Assembly (NCBI GenBank): GCA_014529385.2
Contig: CM043958.1
Coordinates: 90,047,025-90,111,024, forward strand
Length of the DNA stretch: 64,000 nucleotides
Reading direction: 5' to 3'
DNA from: Adiantum capillus-veneris
Lineage: Eukaryota > Streptophyta > Polypodiopsida > Polypodiales > Pteridaceae
Shown: piece by piece, positions 1 to 14,868 of the stretch
Numbering within the stretch: the first letter of the stretch is position 1
Layout: each line of letters starts with the position of its first letter
Notes under the pieces: model-generated
The model's database searches: none
What the model was told of the DNA's origin: nothing
Seen by the model: only the letters and a program-made list of their open reading frames with translations
Program-made: the position numbers and the translations under genes

Positions 1-1335
1 GACTTTGTCTCATGATTGGCAGCTGAACAATAGTGCTTTATGCCATCTTACTCCTCGTGGGGAGTCATTTAACACATTTTTACTATGAGACAGGATGGTG
101 TTCATGGTATGGGTGACATTCATTTGCACTTCGCCGGTGGGAGTATGCTTTTGTTCCATGATGTCCAGTTTTTGTTGGATGCTCGTAGGCGTTTGATCTC
201 CATCTCGTAGCTCAAAGATCATGGGTGTCATGTTCAATTGACTAATGAGTCCTACTTGATGAGGAGAGGTTTTCTTGTGATAGTCCAAGGCCATGGTGGT
301 GCTTTTTCAACTTCTCTACGTTCTTTGTGTCAGAGATGCCATAGTCTCTAATAGTCCATTGCCATGTAGACGTTTGCAATCTAGGTGAGTACACTTTGTT
401 GATGAGGAGCGTGACACTTTGCTCGTTGTGCATGCACGGTATGAGGATAGACATGTAGAGAAGGACATATCTTTGAGTTCATGACTAGATTGGTCACCAA
501 TGGTGGTGATAGATTTTGATGCTTTGCTAGTCAAGGAGCAGAGAAATGAGTCACATATGCAAGACGGTGCAGTCTCAGTGACTTTGTAGACATGTACTCA
601 ACGAGAGACAAAACATGTGTCTTTTGTGGATTATCTCAATGCTATGTAGGATGTGTTTGCGGATATACACTTAGAGCAAAATTTCTCTAGTGAGACACAG
701 CAGGTGTTGTCAGAGTTTGTGCGGATAGAGGTAGAGAGGATCTACTCCCTAGAGACACAGACAAATATTGACAACATGGAGTTATTTGATATGCTAGATG
801 CTGATATGGTTATGCCAGGACAGATAGAACATGGTATGATGGATGCAAGGATGGTCACAGTGTTGAGCACCCCTGATTCATCACATCCATTTGTCTCTAG
901 TCTTGATGGTGTAGGGATTGTGCATACTGTAGAGGCGGTTGACAAGATTTTGTTAGCATTCAAGACACTCATGTAAGACCTTTTGAGGTTGAGACCCGAG
1001 ATAGCAGTTGCAGTGGGAGCATTTGTAGTTGGCATTGTTAGTCATTTGATGTGACTGATGACATTGTTAGTCATTTGATGTGACTGATGACATTAGCATG
1101 ATGCATTGTGGAGCATTGTAGGTTATCAGCGGATACTTGTGGGACTCGAGTGTAGGCTCTAGGAGTGTTGCGCACACTTACTTGGTGCTAGAGCAAATAC
1201 ATATGTAAGCACAACTATGGAGTGAGCCAATGGACATAGGTTGAGAGAGTCTCTCATCTATATCTCCTTGTACATACTAGTAGTTTAGCTAGTAGGATCC
1301 AAGTCTTATCAGCATATTTTCCTTTAATGGGAGAT
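1..1335 (+). other. Unclassified retroelement-like relic upstream of a polypurine tract
   Basis: No recognisable domain. An open frame at 653-976 (107 codons) is acidic and matches nothing I know. A perfect 29-bp tandem duplication lies at 1033-1061 and 1062-1090. The segment ends in a purine run (TAATGGGAGA, about 1326-1335) directly before TGTTGAGG. That is the usual polypurine tract to 3' LTR arrangement of a plant copia element, so this is probably the 3' internal part of such an element, but no RT or RNase H motif is visible. Confidence 0.3.
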
Positions 1336-1531
1336 TGTTGAGGTAAAGGCTCATGCACCTCTACCCAAATTTTGGCCACTTACCATATCTAGCCTCCCAC
1401 ATGTGTACTCGTACCTTATTCTTTATACACATATGAATAAGGGGCTCACTCACTCTATCCCCACAGAGTGAAGCTCCACCCATAGCTCATGTGCATCACT
1501 TCCCTTCCCTTCCCTTCCTACACCCTTCCAA

Positions 1532-1615
<84 letters not shown>

Positions 1616-1782
1616 TAGACTCCTCCTTCTCCCCCCTCTCTCTCTCTCTCTTCTTCCTCTCTCCCTTTACACTCTCTTCTCTCCTCTCTCTCCTCTCCCT
1701 CCCTCCCTCCCTTTACATTCTCCCTTTCCCCTTCCACTTTTCCTCTCTCTTATATTCCTCCTTTAAGACTGAGTGGAGGGAG

Positions 1783-1790
<8 letters not shown>
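1336..1790 (+). mobile_element. Putative copia-type 3' LTR with pyrimidine-rich tract
   Basis: It starts TGTTGAGGTAAAGGC just after a polypurine tract. The copia 3' LTR at 21234 starts TGTTGGGTTAAAGGC, so the two tips look related. Like that LTR it contains a long pyrimidine tract, here including a (CT)n run at 1535-1613. The 3' border is not clear: a purine-rich (GA)n stretch follows from about 1786. No second LTR is visible, so this may be a lone LTR or the end of an element that begins before the window. Confidence 0.4.
1535..1613. repeat. (CT)n microsatellite
   Basis: About 79 bases of uninterrupted CT dinucleotide. The Ser-Leu and Arg-Glu open frames across it are products of the repeat and not genes. 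Confidence 0.95.
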
Positions 1791-1817
<27 letters not shown>

Positions 1818-2582
1818 ATAGATACATAGATTTTATTATCATCCTTGGAGGTCAAATATGACCTATGGGATCAAAGTTACATGTGATGTAGTATGTATGG
1901 GTCTAATGAGTGATTCTTCACGCTCCAAAATTGAGGTGATGAGAGTTGCAATGGAGCTCCCACATCGTGGTTGGGAGTGGAAAGTGTATAGATCTAAATC
2001 ATGGCTAAAAAATTGAGGGAAGAAAGTTCGGATGTGACCAAAAGGTGAGCACTCTAGTAGTGTGTGGTAGACTCTTGAACTTGCAGTGAGCATAAAGTGC
2101 ACAATTCATTTGACTCTTCTCCATTCTCCAAACACCTTGTCTCAGATCGAAGGGAGTGGGAGCTAAGCCAAATGGTTGTGATACTGTGTGTTGCTGACAA
2201 GGGGATAGGCTCAAGCATATAAGGGTGAGTACGGTTTCCTATGCTAGCAAAGAACATAATTTTGTAGTTGGGAAAAATATGGGCGGAGCAATGTATGAAT
2301 TGTGACCCACTGGATTCCCCTCAAGCAGTAGTACATTGGCGTTGTAGAAAATCTTCATTCACTTGGGAGTCTATTGAGGCATCATGTAGCAAGTGTAATG
2401 CATCCCATTTCCCAAACCACTTCTTTAGGTCTTGCATCTTCATCATGTACTCCACAACCCTTTACATGCTCATAACCTCAATTGAAAGAGATCCCGACTC
2501 AAGAAGTAGAAGCATATATGTTGTTTGTGGCTTAACTTGGAGCACCTTTGTAAGAAAACTCTTTTGGACTTTCTCAAACCTT
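1786..2582 (-). pseudogene. LINE fragment: C-terminal region and 3' UTR
   Basis: Read on the minus strand from 2582 downward, the translation contains FEKVQKSFLTKVLQVKPQTT, then LLLLESGSLSIEV and RVVEYMM. This is the post-RT region of plant non-LTR retrotransposons that follows the YGVEIWG block. Farther down is a CxxC...H cluster (CTLC, then THY) resembling the zinc-binding tail of the LINE at 16.5-19.6 kb. The last ~90 bases before the (GA)n run at 1786-1815 align by eye with the 3' end of that LINE, which also abuts a (GA)n run. In-frame stops show that it is dead. The segment immediately upstream in the element lies in reverse orientation at 2825-3080. Confidence 0.6.
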
Positions 2583-2757
2583 TTTTTTCCATCCCACCAC
2601 CACTACCTCCCATTTCTGCCCCTTACCACCCATGGCCACCACCACCTAATCCACCACCAGTGGTTGGTGGTGCTAGCTTACTGCCACCATGTGTTGCCCC
2701 TCCTTCTACCACCACCACCCATTGCTTCCTCTGCTCCCTCCAGTGGACTATCCAAGG

Positions 2758-2759
<2 letters not shown>

Positions 2760-2811
<52 letters not shown>
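2760..2811. repeat. (CT)n microsatellite between two LINE halves
   Basis: 52 bases of CT. It sits between the minus-strand LINE piece ending at 2582 and the plus-strand piece starting near 2825. A proline- and threonine-rich 180-bp stretch of unknown origin (2583-2759) precedes it. Confidence 0.95.
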
Positions 2812-2812
<1 letters not shown>

Positions 2813-2824
2813 ATCATGTGACAT

Positions 2825-3080
2825 GAATGTGCTATGGGTTGTTTGGAAGCTAGAAAGAGAGCGTATTATGCATTTGAGAACGTGTGTAAAGCAAGAATTA
2901 TCAAAGAAGTACCTTTTTGACACATTCATGACACCTTTCTTCTATGGAGTTGAACTGTGGGGTGGGAGCATCTCAAAGCCTACTTGGAAAGACTGGGTAA
3001 CTTCCCCCGTGATTAATTGAATCATTAAGCTCATCATCTTGATTGGTTCAAGAAAGCTCGGGGGTAAGCATGATGATAGT
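2825..3080 (+). pseudogene. LINE fragment, plus strand (YGVELWG block)
   Basis: The plus-strand translation includes KKYLFDTFMTPFFYGVELWG followed by SISKPTWKD. It matches the region after the RT domain in plant LINEs and is similar to LFNTLVTSAMLYGVEIWG in the LINE at 17.2-18.1 kb. In intact relatives the KSTWKE sequence is followed directly by the VQKHFL block, and here that block is on the opposite strand at 2582. The two pieces are therefore neighbours in the source element but inverted here. No coding similarity is seen beyond about 3080; 3080-3754 holds nothing I can name. Confidence 0.6.
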
Positions 3081-3754
3081 ATTACAAGATTAACGGTATG
3101 TTTTGAAAGAGATTCCATCCATATGCATTGGTAAGAGAGAAGATGCATAACCTTCACTAGGTAATAGATTATAAACAAGCCTTACAAGCAAGAGTCAAAT
3201 CTGAGGAGGACGAGCTTGTGCAACACTTACATACATGAAAGAAGTGTTTATTGGTTGCATAGGGGGGAGGAGTAAAGACGTGCAACTATATAAGGACAAG
3301 AGGAGGAACTTCAATGTGTTACCTCTCTAAAAGGTAGACAACCAAAGGGATAGAAGAGAGGAAGTCTAAGCAGGTCCTCATAGCAAGGGGGGTGGAATTA
3401 ACTACTGCCTCAACTTCGAAGAATTTTAGGGTCTAAGTTTTGCAAGGTGAGGTTTCGAGTAAGCATGATCACTACTTTAAGGAGAGAGAGAAGTTGAAAC
3501 AATTAAGTACAAGGCCATCCACATGGGGGTCATCTAGTGGGCAAGGGAGAATAAATCAAAGGCATATGATTCAAGGGTAGGTTCCAATTATTCATATATA
3601 TGTGTGTGCAAATAAGATAGCTAAAATTTTATTTAGTATATGCCTGCAAATGAGACTAGTCAATGTATAAATGTTCTAAGGCTTTAATTACTAGATTTGA
3701 AGCTTGAAACAATAGCACCTCAACAGATGAGAGCACATCAGCAGGTTACATCAG

Positions 3755-6104
<2,350 letters not shown>

Positions 6105-6127
6105 ACCCGCCCTAACCCAAGCACCAC

Positions 6128-6172
6128 ACACAATGGGTCGGTAGTAGGCCCATTGTGTATGGGCCTACTACC
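6128..6172 (-). other. Two competing hairpins at the 3' end of the Penelope-like coding region
   Basis: Bases 6140-6153 and 6159-6172 are perfect 14-bp complements with a TGTGT loop. Bases 6128-6137 and 6149-6158 form a second perfect 10-bp stem that uses part of the same sequence, so the two stems exclude each other. The site lies between the RT region and the left direct repeat, on what would be the 3' side of the element RNA. A role in RT recognition is speculation. Confidence 0.6.
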
Positions 6173-6291
6173 TAATGAGAGAGATGAGACTCTCTTTTTG
6201 AAACAATAGCCCAGGCCAGTTATGCCAAATGAGGGCTTGTATGATGGTATTCATGATCTGATTATGGTTAAATCCGTTCCGGCAGTATGTT

Positions 6292-7345
6292 TTAATTAGC
6301 ACAGATATCTCTTCCCAGGCCAAAGAGGAGGTAGATGAAGAGTAACAAATTAAGTAAAGAATGCCAATACAGGAGAAAATAGAGGCTTTGGCCTATTGCT
6401 ATTTCTTTTAATAAAGTCCATATGAGGAATCTTAAGAAGAACCTTTCTCCATATAAATCTAAGGTCATATCCCCCTGTAGACGGGGAATGAAGGGATATT
6501 GAAAGGTTGAGAAATTGGGTTGATTTGCAAAAATTCTCAACAGCAGTCGGATCATCTAGGAGGGAGGGAGGCTCAATCTTTAGGCAGTGGGGGTAGATTT
6601 GATCAATCTCGTTAGAGAACATTCTGTTGTTAACACTCAACAGGTCATCCATATATCTAAAAGTATGATTGAATAATGGAAGTATTTTATGGTTAGTTTT
6701 CAAGTTCTTAAGACACCATTTGTATTCAAAAAAGGCAAGGTAAATGTTACACATAAGTGGTGAGCAAGAGAAGCCCATAGGGATGCCAAGGCATTGGTTA
6801 AAGCAGCAGCTGCCTGCAATCATAGTGCAGTTATTCAGCAGCTAGAAGATATAGGAGCACAGCTTTGTTTCATTGAAGTGTAGAGGGTGTATGGAGTGAG
6901 ATGCTTGAATCCATCTGGGTTTCTTGGATAGAGAGATAAAATGATACTTTCTTTTTTTAACATTGGAAAAGGCTAAATTCATAACCTTAGCTAAAACAGT
7001 CTTAAGGCCGAGATCTCCACTAAGTGGAATGTTTTCATAGCATTGTGTAATGTCAGCTGTAAAGATGTGGAAGATATGTTGAGGAAGGTTAAGTGTGACT
7101 TTTGTAGCATTTTTTGTTAGCCAGAAGGGATTGTATTGGATATTTAGGAAGTTTTTGCAGATTCTTTGCTCAAATTCTGTGAGAATAATATCAAGGCAGA
7201 GAGTAATATCTTTGGTGATATCTTTGAAGATGCAGTTAGAGGCATCAGATATCCATCTGAATTTATGTTTGTGGAATTTATATGTAGGAAATAGTACAGG
7301 TAGCTTGGTGTTATTAAGAGAATAGCCAAATTGTCCTAGATGTTT
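6292..7345 (-). pseudogene. Penelope-like reverse transcriptase, inactivated
   Basis: Minus-strand RT with the fingers block LPVLFPTYKFHKHKFRW, motif A ADITQCYENIP carrying the catalytic Asp, the GIPMGFSCSPLMCNIYL block, and motif C RYMDDLL. A stop codon interrupts the frame just before the MIAGSC start of the longest open piece (6350-6823). The C-terminal part has shifted into a second frame (6292-6555). The IPMG/xMDD combination is typical of Penelope-like and related non-LTR RTs and not of copia, gypsy or L1. No GIY-YIG endonuclease was recognised downstream. It is flanked by direct repeats at 3755-6104 and 10000-12217. Confidence 0.7.
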
Positions 7346-9679
7346 AGAGATCTTGAAGTGATCTCTTGCGGCGTATTGTTAGTATGACAGAATTCTTTAC
7401 CTGACACTCGATCCCGAGCGGCTTTCCAAGCAAGGTATTTGCACATAATAGTAGGACAGTTGGCACATTTGTCAAGCCTGACCACAAGCCATTTATCTGA
7501 GATTAGTTGAAAATCAAGAGCTAGTTGAGGAGTAAGCCAAGAGCTATCAGAAGAAAGCCATTTTCTAGGAAGTAGAGAAATTTTATGAAGGAAGCCTTCC
7601 TTCACTAATTCCTTTAAGTCCGATAGGACTGTCATCTTCAGTCGGAGAGCACTGACAAGGTCAGTGAGGCAGCTAAGTAAAGCTGATAGAGCAAGGTAAG
7701 GGTTTTTTGGATAGTTGGGTATGTGATTGAGCCCTTTGGCTAGTAATTTACGTATTGTGACATTATCAATAATGCTATGATCCTGAGTACAAACATGGTT
7801 ACCAAATCCTTCAAAATTTCTGCAGAATGAGGTAAATTGAATGCAAGTACAGTAAGGGATTGTTTCTTGTCTAAGAAAGTCATTATTTAAAACTAATCCT
7901 TTTATAGGATGATGGTATTTCCATCCTATGAGAATGTTGTCAAGCAGTTTATGATTACCAAAAAATAAGTCAAAGCACTCACAAAAAAGGTTTTTTGGTA
8001 AGATCCAATCGAGAAGGATATTGTGAAACAGACAATGTATGTAGATAGCACCATAATTCGAATCATCTTTGCTGAGAATCCTTCTTCCACATGGGTTGGT
8101 AGAGACCTGCAATATATTCATGGGTTAGATTTCAGGGAAGCTTCTGATTGCGTGGAATCTGCCTCTCCCTCTTGTAACACTACGAGATTTTCCTCGATTA
8201 GATGAGGAGCTAGGTGTAAAGAATGAGGTGAAGGAGTTAGGAGTAGCCAAAGATGAGGAGCTAGGTGTAAAGAATGAGGTGAAGGAGTTAGGAGTAGCCA
8301 AAGAGTTAGCTCTTTTTAGAGCAGGAGAATCATCATCTTCAATACAAGGTTTAAGCAGATTAGTGATGAATTTGACCCCTTTAAAGTTAGCATAAGTGGT
8401 GAGGTATAGACCAGGCTCGTCTGTTTTATGCTCTTTCAGAATATCATGCATAAGACCACGGAAGATATTAAAGGCAATTTGTGCAATCACAATCTGCTTA
8501 GCCTGTCCACCAAGCCAAGAGCAGTTGAGGGATAGATGAAAGTCAACTAGTTTCTCTGGGAATAGCAGATCCAAATGGTTGAGGATAAACCATATTGCAT
8601 GATCAAACCACATGATGCTTGATTCACAGGTAGCTTTGGGGTCAAGAAACCTGCAAGCACATTTTACATAGGGGCGGAAGATATTCCAGATAGACTCTGT
8701 GTAGAAATCAGGGTTGCTTTTTGCAAATTCCATACTACCTTTAGTACGTATGTACAATCCAGCATTTGAGGGGCATTTGGAGTGGTCAATGAGGTGAAGG
8801 TTAAAGAGTGCTTTAATTAGTTCTCCCTTGTCCAAGAACTGCCCACCTTTGAGAATCTTGAGTTTATAGTCTTCCACTGTTGAGGCAGGGAGATTGGCCA
8901 AGTACACCCAGGTTTCACTAAGAATAGGGGCTAGGAAAGCTTTGTTCGGCAGAACCCACAGTTCATGGTCAACTTCGAGAGATTCAATTTCTATTTGTCT
9001 TATTGGTAAGACCAGGAACACTTTAGAGATTTTTGGTACCATCTCCAGGAGGTTAACATCATTGAGGGAACAAAGATTATTTTGGAATTCTTTTACTGCT
9101 TCTAGTGCTGCACTATCTCTACAAAATATTCCACCAGTTGGAGGGATGGAGGGGGTATTTGGGGTGCAGACAAACGAGGGGTTAAGCCCACAGAGTTTCC
9201 TAAGGAAGTTTGGCAGCTTAGCTCCAGATGAGGAGAACTGAGCAAGCTCTTGTTGGTATTGTGTAGCAAGGACAGGAAATTGGGCAATATATTGGGTCAA
9301 CAAGTTAACACCTTCTAGGGAGTCCTTGTCCAATGTAGCCAGAATTTTTACCCAGTCATTAAATGACAACATATGCAAGATAGACAGATTTTTATCCGAG
9401 ACAAGAGCTGAATCATAAATAAGCTGTGAAGCATCCAAATTGCTTATACATCTGAGGACAAGAGAGGAGGCCACAGAGAGGGGCTCCGAGGTAAGTTCCA
9501 ATCCTTGAGATAAGGCAAGAGTCTACAAAAACAGTGAGGTCAGGTTTACTTTTTCTTGCCATAGTATGTAATACATAATTTGGCTTTCCTAGCAACGAAA
9601 GGTCTAGTTCTAGAAGCCAAAGCATCCTTTGGTGTTTGGCTTTAAATGTAAAGCTTAATCTGATCAAGAATCTTTGCAT
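7336..9679 (-). pseudogene. N-terminal region of the Penelope-like element, unknown domain
   Basis: Two open stretches, 8125-9501 (458 codons) and 7336-8121 (261 codons), lie in one frame and are separated by a single TAA at about 8122-8124. A frameshift near 7350 precedes the RT. The extreme N-terminus (9502-9679) is in another frame. The C-terminal end carries LDKCANCPTIMCKYLAW, a Cys cluster at the position of the DK-containing RT0 motif in Penelope-like elements. A 51-bp tandem duplication at 8201-8251 and 8252-8302 encodes a repeated Ser/Thr/Phe-rich 17-residue block. I cannot assign a function to the first 700 residues, and no endonuclease catalytic motif was recognised. Confidence 0.55.
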
Positions 9680-9999
9680 GATTCTCAGGGTTGTGATTAG
9701 TGCTCATGCGAGCTGTCAATCTATAACATGGGAAGTCCAGAAAATAAGTGACATAAAGATTAGCAAAAGTGTCTGAATTGTAAAGTATACTGGGTCCTGC
9801 AAACCTTCAACCGGCAAAGTCAGAGACTATGGTAGCCGTGAGCAGGGAACCTAGAAAAAGAGTCTAAAAGGGGCCACCTAACACCAGTCTACTAATGAAG
9901 GATTTATCGACTGTGGGTCCAATTTAGAGCTCCATTCCTAAGATATTTTCCTAGGCCAGCATCCCAGTTTTCCCCGAAAAGAAGAAACCTTATGTATAG

Positions 10000-12168
10000 G
10001 ATGTATGTGTAGCTGTTTAAATCTTAACTAATAAGACATAATTGAATTTTTACATTCAAAAGACAGCTGGCCAAGGAAAAAATGAACTGATATGTACAAA
10101 AATAACTCAGTATTAGAATTATTTAGGTACAATGATTGTAGGAAAGAGATCCTCTTTCAGTAAGACTAGAAGTAAAAGAACTTCCCCGTTCCTCCGTGAG
10201 TAATTCATTACAGAAAGGTTGCTTGCCAAAGAAAAGAAAGCCATCCAAGATAAGATAGAGTCCTTACCTGCATCCATCCAAACAAGACAGCCTTGGATGT
10301 GTTTTACAGGTATCAATGGACTATATCAGTTGTTATCCATGTCCATCTTATAGGTTTTAATTACTTTAGACAAGCTAGTTTATTCATTTGGTATGTTAGT
10401 AGTCTTTCATACTACTTTATAGACTATGGTGAAGTCCATCAAAAGTAAAACCAAGAGCCACCGCTCAATAGCTATGCATAAAGAAGCAACCATATACTTA
10501 CCTTTACAATCAGTAGAACCCATGGTACCAAAGGTACTTTTTTAGATAAAGAGATGCGAAATCCAACATCTTTTTGTTAACCAAAGGTTATAGATGATGG
10601 TGGTGATTACCTCATTTTTTTACAACCAATAAGACAACAATGTGACTAGTTAAGAGAGTAGTAAGACTCCCCCCTTTTTTTTGGAACCTCATCATTTTTT
10701 TTTCCAAAAGCTTGGAAGCTATACCCAAGCCAAAACACCCTCGGCTATATACTTACCTTCTTATCCAAAAAGTCATTATCGATTTTCAAGAACAGTAGTG
10801 TCCGGCCATACCAACCATAGCCTATTTCCAAAGCAAAAAGAATGAGCTACTGTATACTTACCTTCACAAAATGCCAGGTTTTCACGGTCTGTAGTGTCCG
10901 GCGCAACCAGTTAATCACAGAAAAAGAACCCACTGTTTTTGAAACCTGTCAGATAATTAGATACCTTTATCTCCTTAGAAAAAAACTAGTAACCACAGCG
11001 ACAAAACCAGCTGTTTATTTTCGCCAGAGTCAGAGCCAAGTGGCCCATTGGCCATCACCCCATGTAGCCACTATTTATACAGTTGGGACATAGTAACAGC
11101 CCGCGTTTTAATACATATCCAATTGTAGCCTGAACGGCCATTGAGCCACCCATCATACTCACCACAATATACCCACATACACATATTGCCATACATGCAC
11201 AAAAGGTTTTATGTGGAGGTGAAGTACTGCAGCGGTCAATTCTCTGCGCCCTTTACATCGTACTGAGGCCACCCCCATTTCTTTATGCAGAAAATCATAG
11301 ACGAACATTTTTTATGCACAAGAGACCCACGGCCAACCATAATGTCTAGGCTTTAGCAGAAAAAGCCAGTCAAGCTCACTAATTTACAAGAATCGACATA
11401 GCCTACAGTAAGCCACAGAGGTGACCCAACCGATCCGAGGTCAGGAGCAAATTTTATGCAAGGCAGGGATGCACCATTCCTAAGTTTACCATATCAAGCC
11501 CTTTGAAAAAATATGAACAAAAAATACCATTTGCACAGTTTTTGCAAGAATACCATAGCCAAAAAACCTACACAGTATGCATGCTTTTAACAATCAAAAG
11601 GTAGGACTACCTTCCTTCTAAAACCTTTAGTATGTGCATAGATAGTGCAGTAAAACAGTAAACTCCACCTTCGAGGAGAGCTCCATTCTCCTTGGTAGTA
11701 GAAAGCAAACAGGAGGTGTTTCACAAAATAACTCAAGACACCCACAATAGCTAAGTGAGGGGCAGAGATGCGCCCTCACCTGTTTTTATAGCAAGAGGAG
11801 GCAAGTCTTGCCTGTGTTCAGTGTCACGGTATCAAGAGAGGAAGGCCACGCTCCACCATGAGTGTGAGATATAGCATCGAGCAGCATGCATATGGCTTTC
11901 AATGGGGATCGACAGTCAGGGGGGAGGAAGGTCGCCTTCACTACTCATTGAGAGTAGTAGACATTGATCGCGCTCGACAAAGTATCATCATTTAATCAAG
12001 GGCTTGGCCCCCGGTAGTAGTGGTCCAAAATAAAAAATCAATTTCTTAAGTTTTAGACCTAGTATGGTCCAGGCAGAAGGAGCCTTAAAAAAAGGAAGGG
12101 GGGGGGGGGGGGGGGTTTGTTTTTCTTTTTGGAAGTTTTTTGAACAAATATAACTAATGAACAGTATA

Positions 12169-12217
<49 letters not shown>
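10000..12217 (-). repeat. Right 2.2-kb direct repeat (pseudo-LTR) of the Penelope-like element
   Basis: The same unit as 3755-6104, starting at ATGTATGTGTAG and ending in a TG tract (12172-12217). It lies 5' of the coding region on the minus strand. Differences from the left copy are scattered substitutions and a few short indels, so the element is not a recent insertion. It includes a G run near 12098-12115. It contains no gene. Confidence 0.75.
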
Positions 12218-12220
<3 letters not shown>

Positions 12221-12900
12221 TTTGTTTGAAAGCCCTTCTCATGAGAACTTTACAATTGATCATACCATCATTTACTAAGATAGCATTTCATATATACAAT
12301 TTAACATGTAGGAGTTGAGCAGCAAACAATAACATTAGAAATAAAACAAGTTGATGCCTGTAGTAGATGATCTTGACAACGTTGTAATTACACAACCTTT
12401 TTTTGTGATATATATATATATGACAGTGCATACATAAACTTTCCCACGGTTTTCATTATGTCTTCATCTATATCTGCAATTGTAGGCTTGATTGCATTTC
12501 CAAGGAAGGAACCTGTTACAAGTTGTCACCATCCAAGAAACAAAACTAAGAACACTGTTAGTGCTCTTGTAAATATTTTCTTGGGAAGACAGGTGTCCAT
12601 GACCCCTTCCCCTTGTTATCGGTGTCAAAAAATACTACCATCTTGGCAATTTGTAGATAGATCTTAAAGTATAATGCACATTATAAATAAGTTGAAGTAT
12701 CATTTAGTGTATTAATCATCTGAGATCTACCTTTATGTGAAGATAGGTGAGAATACCAAAGTAACACTATCTGTTTGTACAAAATGGTTTGAAAAATACG
12801 TATGTCCCAAAGAATTTGAATAGAGTCCATTTTGGAACAATGTGCATGTACAACGATGCTAGGAGCATGTAGCACATAATTGAGTACTATAAATGTGGTA
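12218..12900. other. No recognisable gene
   Basis: AT-rich sequence with a short (TA)n tract near 12410-12420. Open frames (for example 12458-12667) are short and match no family I know. Confidence 0.5.
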
Positions 12901-14827
12901 CTTTAAAGATGAAGGCTGGTTTTTTGAAATTGGCAACAACTATGGTTGAGAGGACTCATCACAAATTTTAAAGGTGGGGGAAAGTACCTTCACCCAGTAT
13001 CCTTCATTACTAATAAAGTAGGAATTTGAAATGCCTAGTGAGGAGTACGTTAGCATTATGTGTTTGTTATCACATAAATATATAAAGTTAGTTGTAATTG
13101 ACTATCTTGGACAATGGAAGCATGACAAGGTCTATAAACTTAGACCTTCGATCAAAGTGTTAGAGCTAGGATGCCTATTGAGACTATTAAAGGTAGCTTT
13201 GGTAACAAACTGAGAAGTAGTCTTTGTATGGTTGCTTAAAGTATAAAAACTTTGGTCAAAGGTGGATGTGCTTGGCCATTAAGGTCCCTTGTTAGACTCA
13301 CATGTAGTAGACAAACTGGATAGTCGCCCATCTGAGTTAGACCCTCATTTTTGAACACTCAAATGATGGAGGCATTCTAGTTTTCACCCATGGATGATTC
13401 AACCCTTATGTCAATACAACTGACCAAAGGGAAAAAAAAAACAAAACAAAAGAGATAATATACACATAAATGTTACGAAGCAAGTTTAAAATTTAGATAC
13501 TAGTCTCAATGTAATAGGATCTTACGATCCTTGAAAGCAATTTTATAGATACTAGTTTCAATGAAATAGGATCTTACGATCCTTAATAGACTTTTTCAAC
13601 AAAGCAACCTTGAATGCAGCCGTACAGTATGGGACACATGGTTCCATATGAGAGCACTTTGCATACGTTTTTATCCTCAGCTTCCAGCACAGAGGTAGCA
13701 CGATAAGTCCAAGAGGTTGTTACACTTGAAAAAGAAGTTATATCAAATGACAAATACAAATTCCTCATGGGAGGAATAAAGTAAAAAGAACTATAAGTTA
13801 TCTTTCTAAAAACAAGAATTAATTAAAAGAATGGAAATCAACCAAGTGCTCACTCTAAGTCTCAAAGGATAAGGGAAGACATGTTCCTTCTAGCCGATGA
13901 CCTGGAGGCTTACATAACCTATTTAGTGATTAATGAATGGACAATCCCCAGCAAGGAACAATTTAGACACTTACGAGATAAAGCAAATTATTGACTTGAA
14001 AAAAAAAAGTTCCTGGGTAGATGGCCAAAGATGCCAAGTCCATAATTATGTTGAATGTCTTGAGCAAGTGTTTTATAATCTTTGGATGCTTTAATGCTCA
14101 ATGGCCCAAATGTGGCACCCATTACCCAATACAAAAGCCACAAAATTTGCTCAAAAACAATTCAAGTTAACAGTTGCTAGCCCTGATATAGGTGGTCTAT
14201 TATTGATGTCACAAATTGAAAAGAAATACATTTTAGTTGTAATTGAGTATCTAACAAATGGGGTGAATCCAATGTTCTATCCAAGACTAAAGCCGAACAT
14301 ATCTTTTTACAAGAAGTTATTGAACAACAAGGTTGTCAATCATCAAGTTTACCTAGAATAGCCATACAAATAATGACAACATAGAAGAAATTATTTGTTT
14401 CTCCTTCTCTTCTTAGAATAATGCATATTAGAAGCGATTAGGTCTCCCCAATCTCGAAAACTTAAAAATCCTTTCAAAACATCTCTAGTGCATAAGTGAA
14501 GGGTGAGTTTAAGAACTGAAAAGACCATGGGGGTGGAAAGTCGAAAAGACTTTTTGTGTGCATATAAATAGAGACGGTTGAATCCACCTTATACATTTGT
14601 ATTTTTCTTCTTAATTTTCTTTCCTCTAGCGTTTTCAAACCATAAGGGCCATTATGAAAGTCTTTTAAAAAAAATTTAGAGCCATTTAAGTATACCTTTT
14701 CTTAGAATAATGCATATTGTGAGTGTCTGAGTAAGACCATCAAGTTAAAATAGTAAAGTGATTGGGATATTTTTGCTACAAGTTACCTATGCTTTGAGAA
14801 TCGTTGGTTGTAAGTCCATCCAAAGCA

Positions 14828-14868
<41 letters not shown>

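Noticed and set aside
1489-1821. Open frames rich in Ser-Leu or Arg-Glu here and at 2.6-2.9, 16.4-16.7, 30.3-30.9 and 34.7-34.9 kb
   Set aside because: They are translations of CT/GA repeats with no other coding signal.
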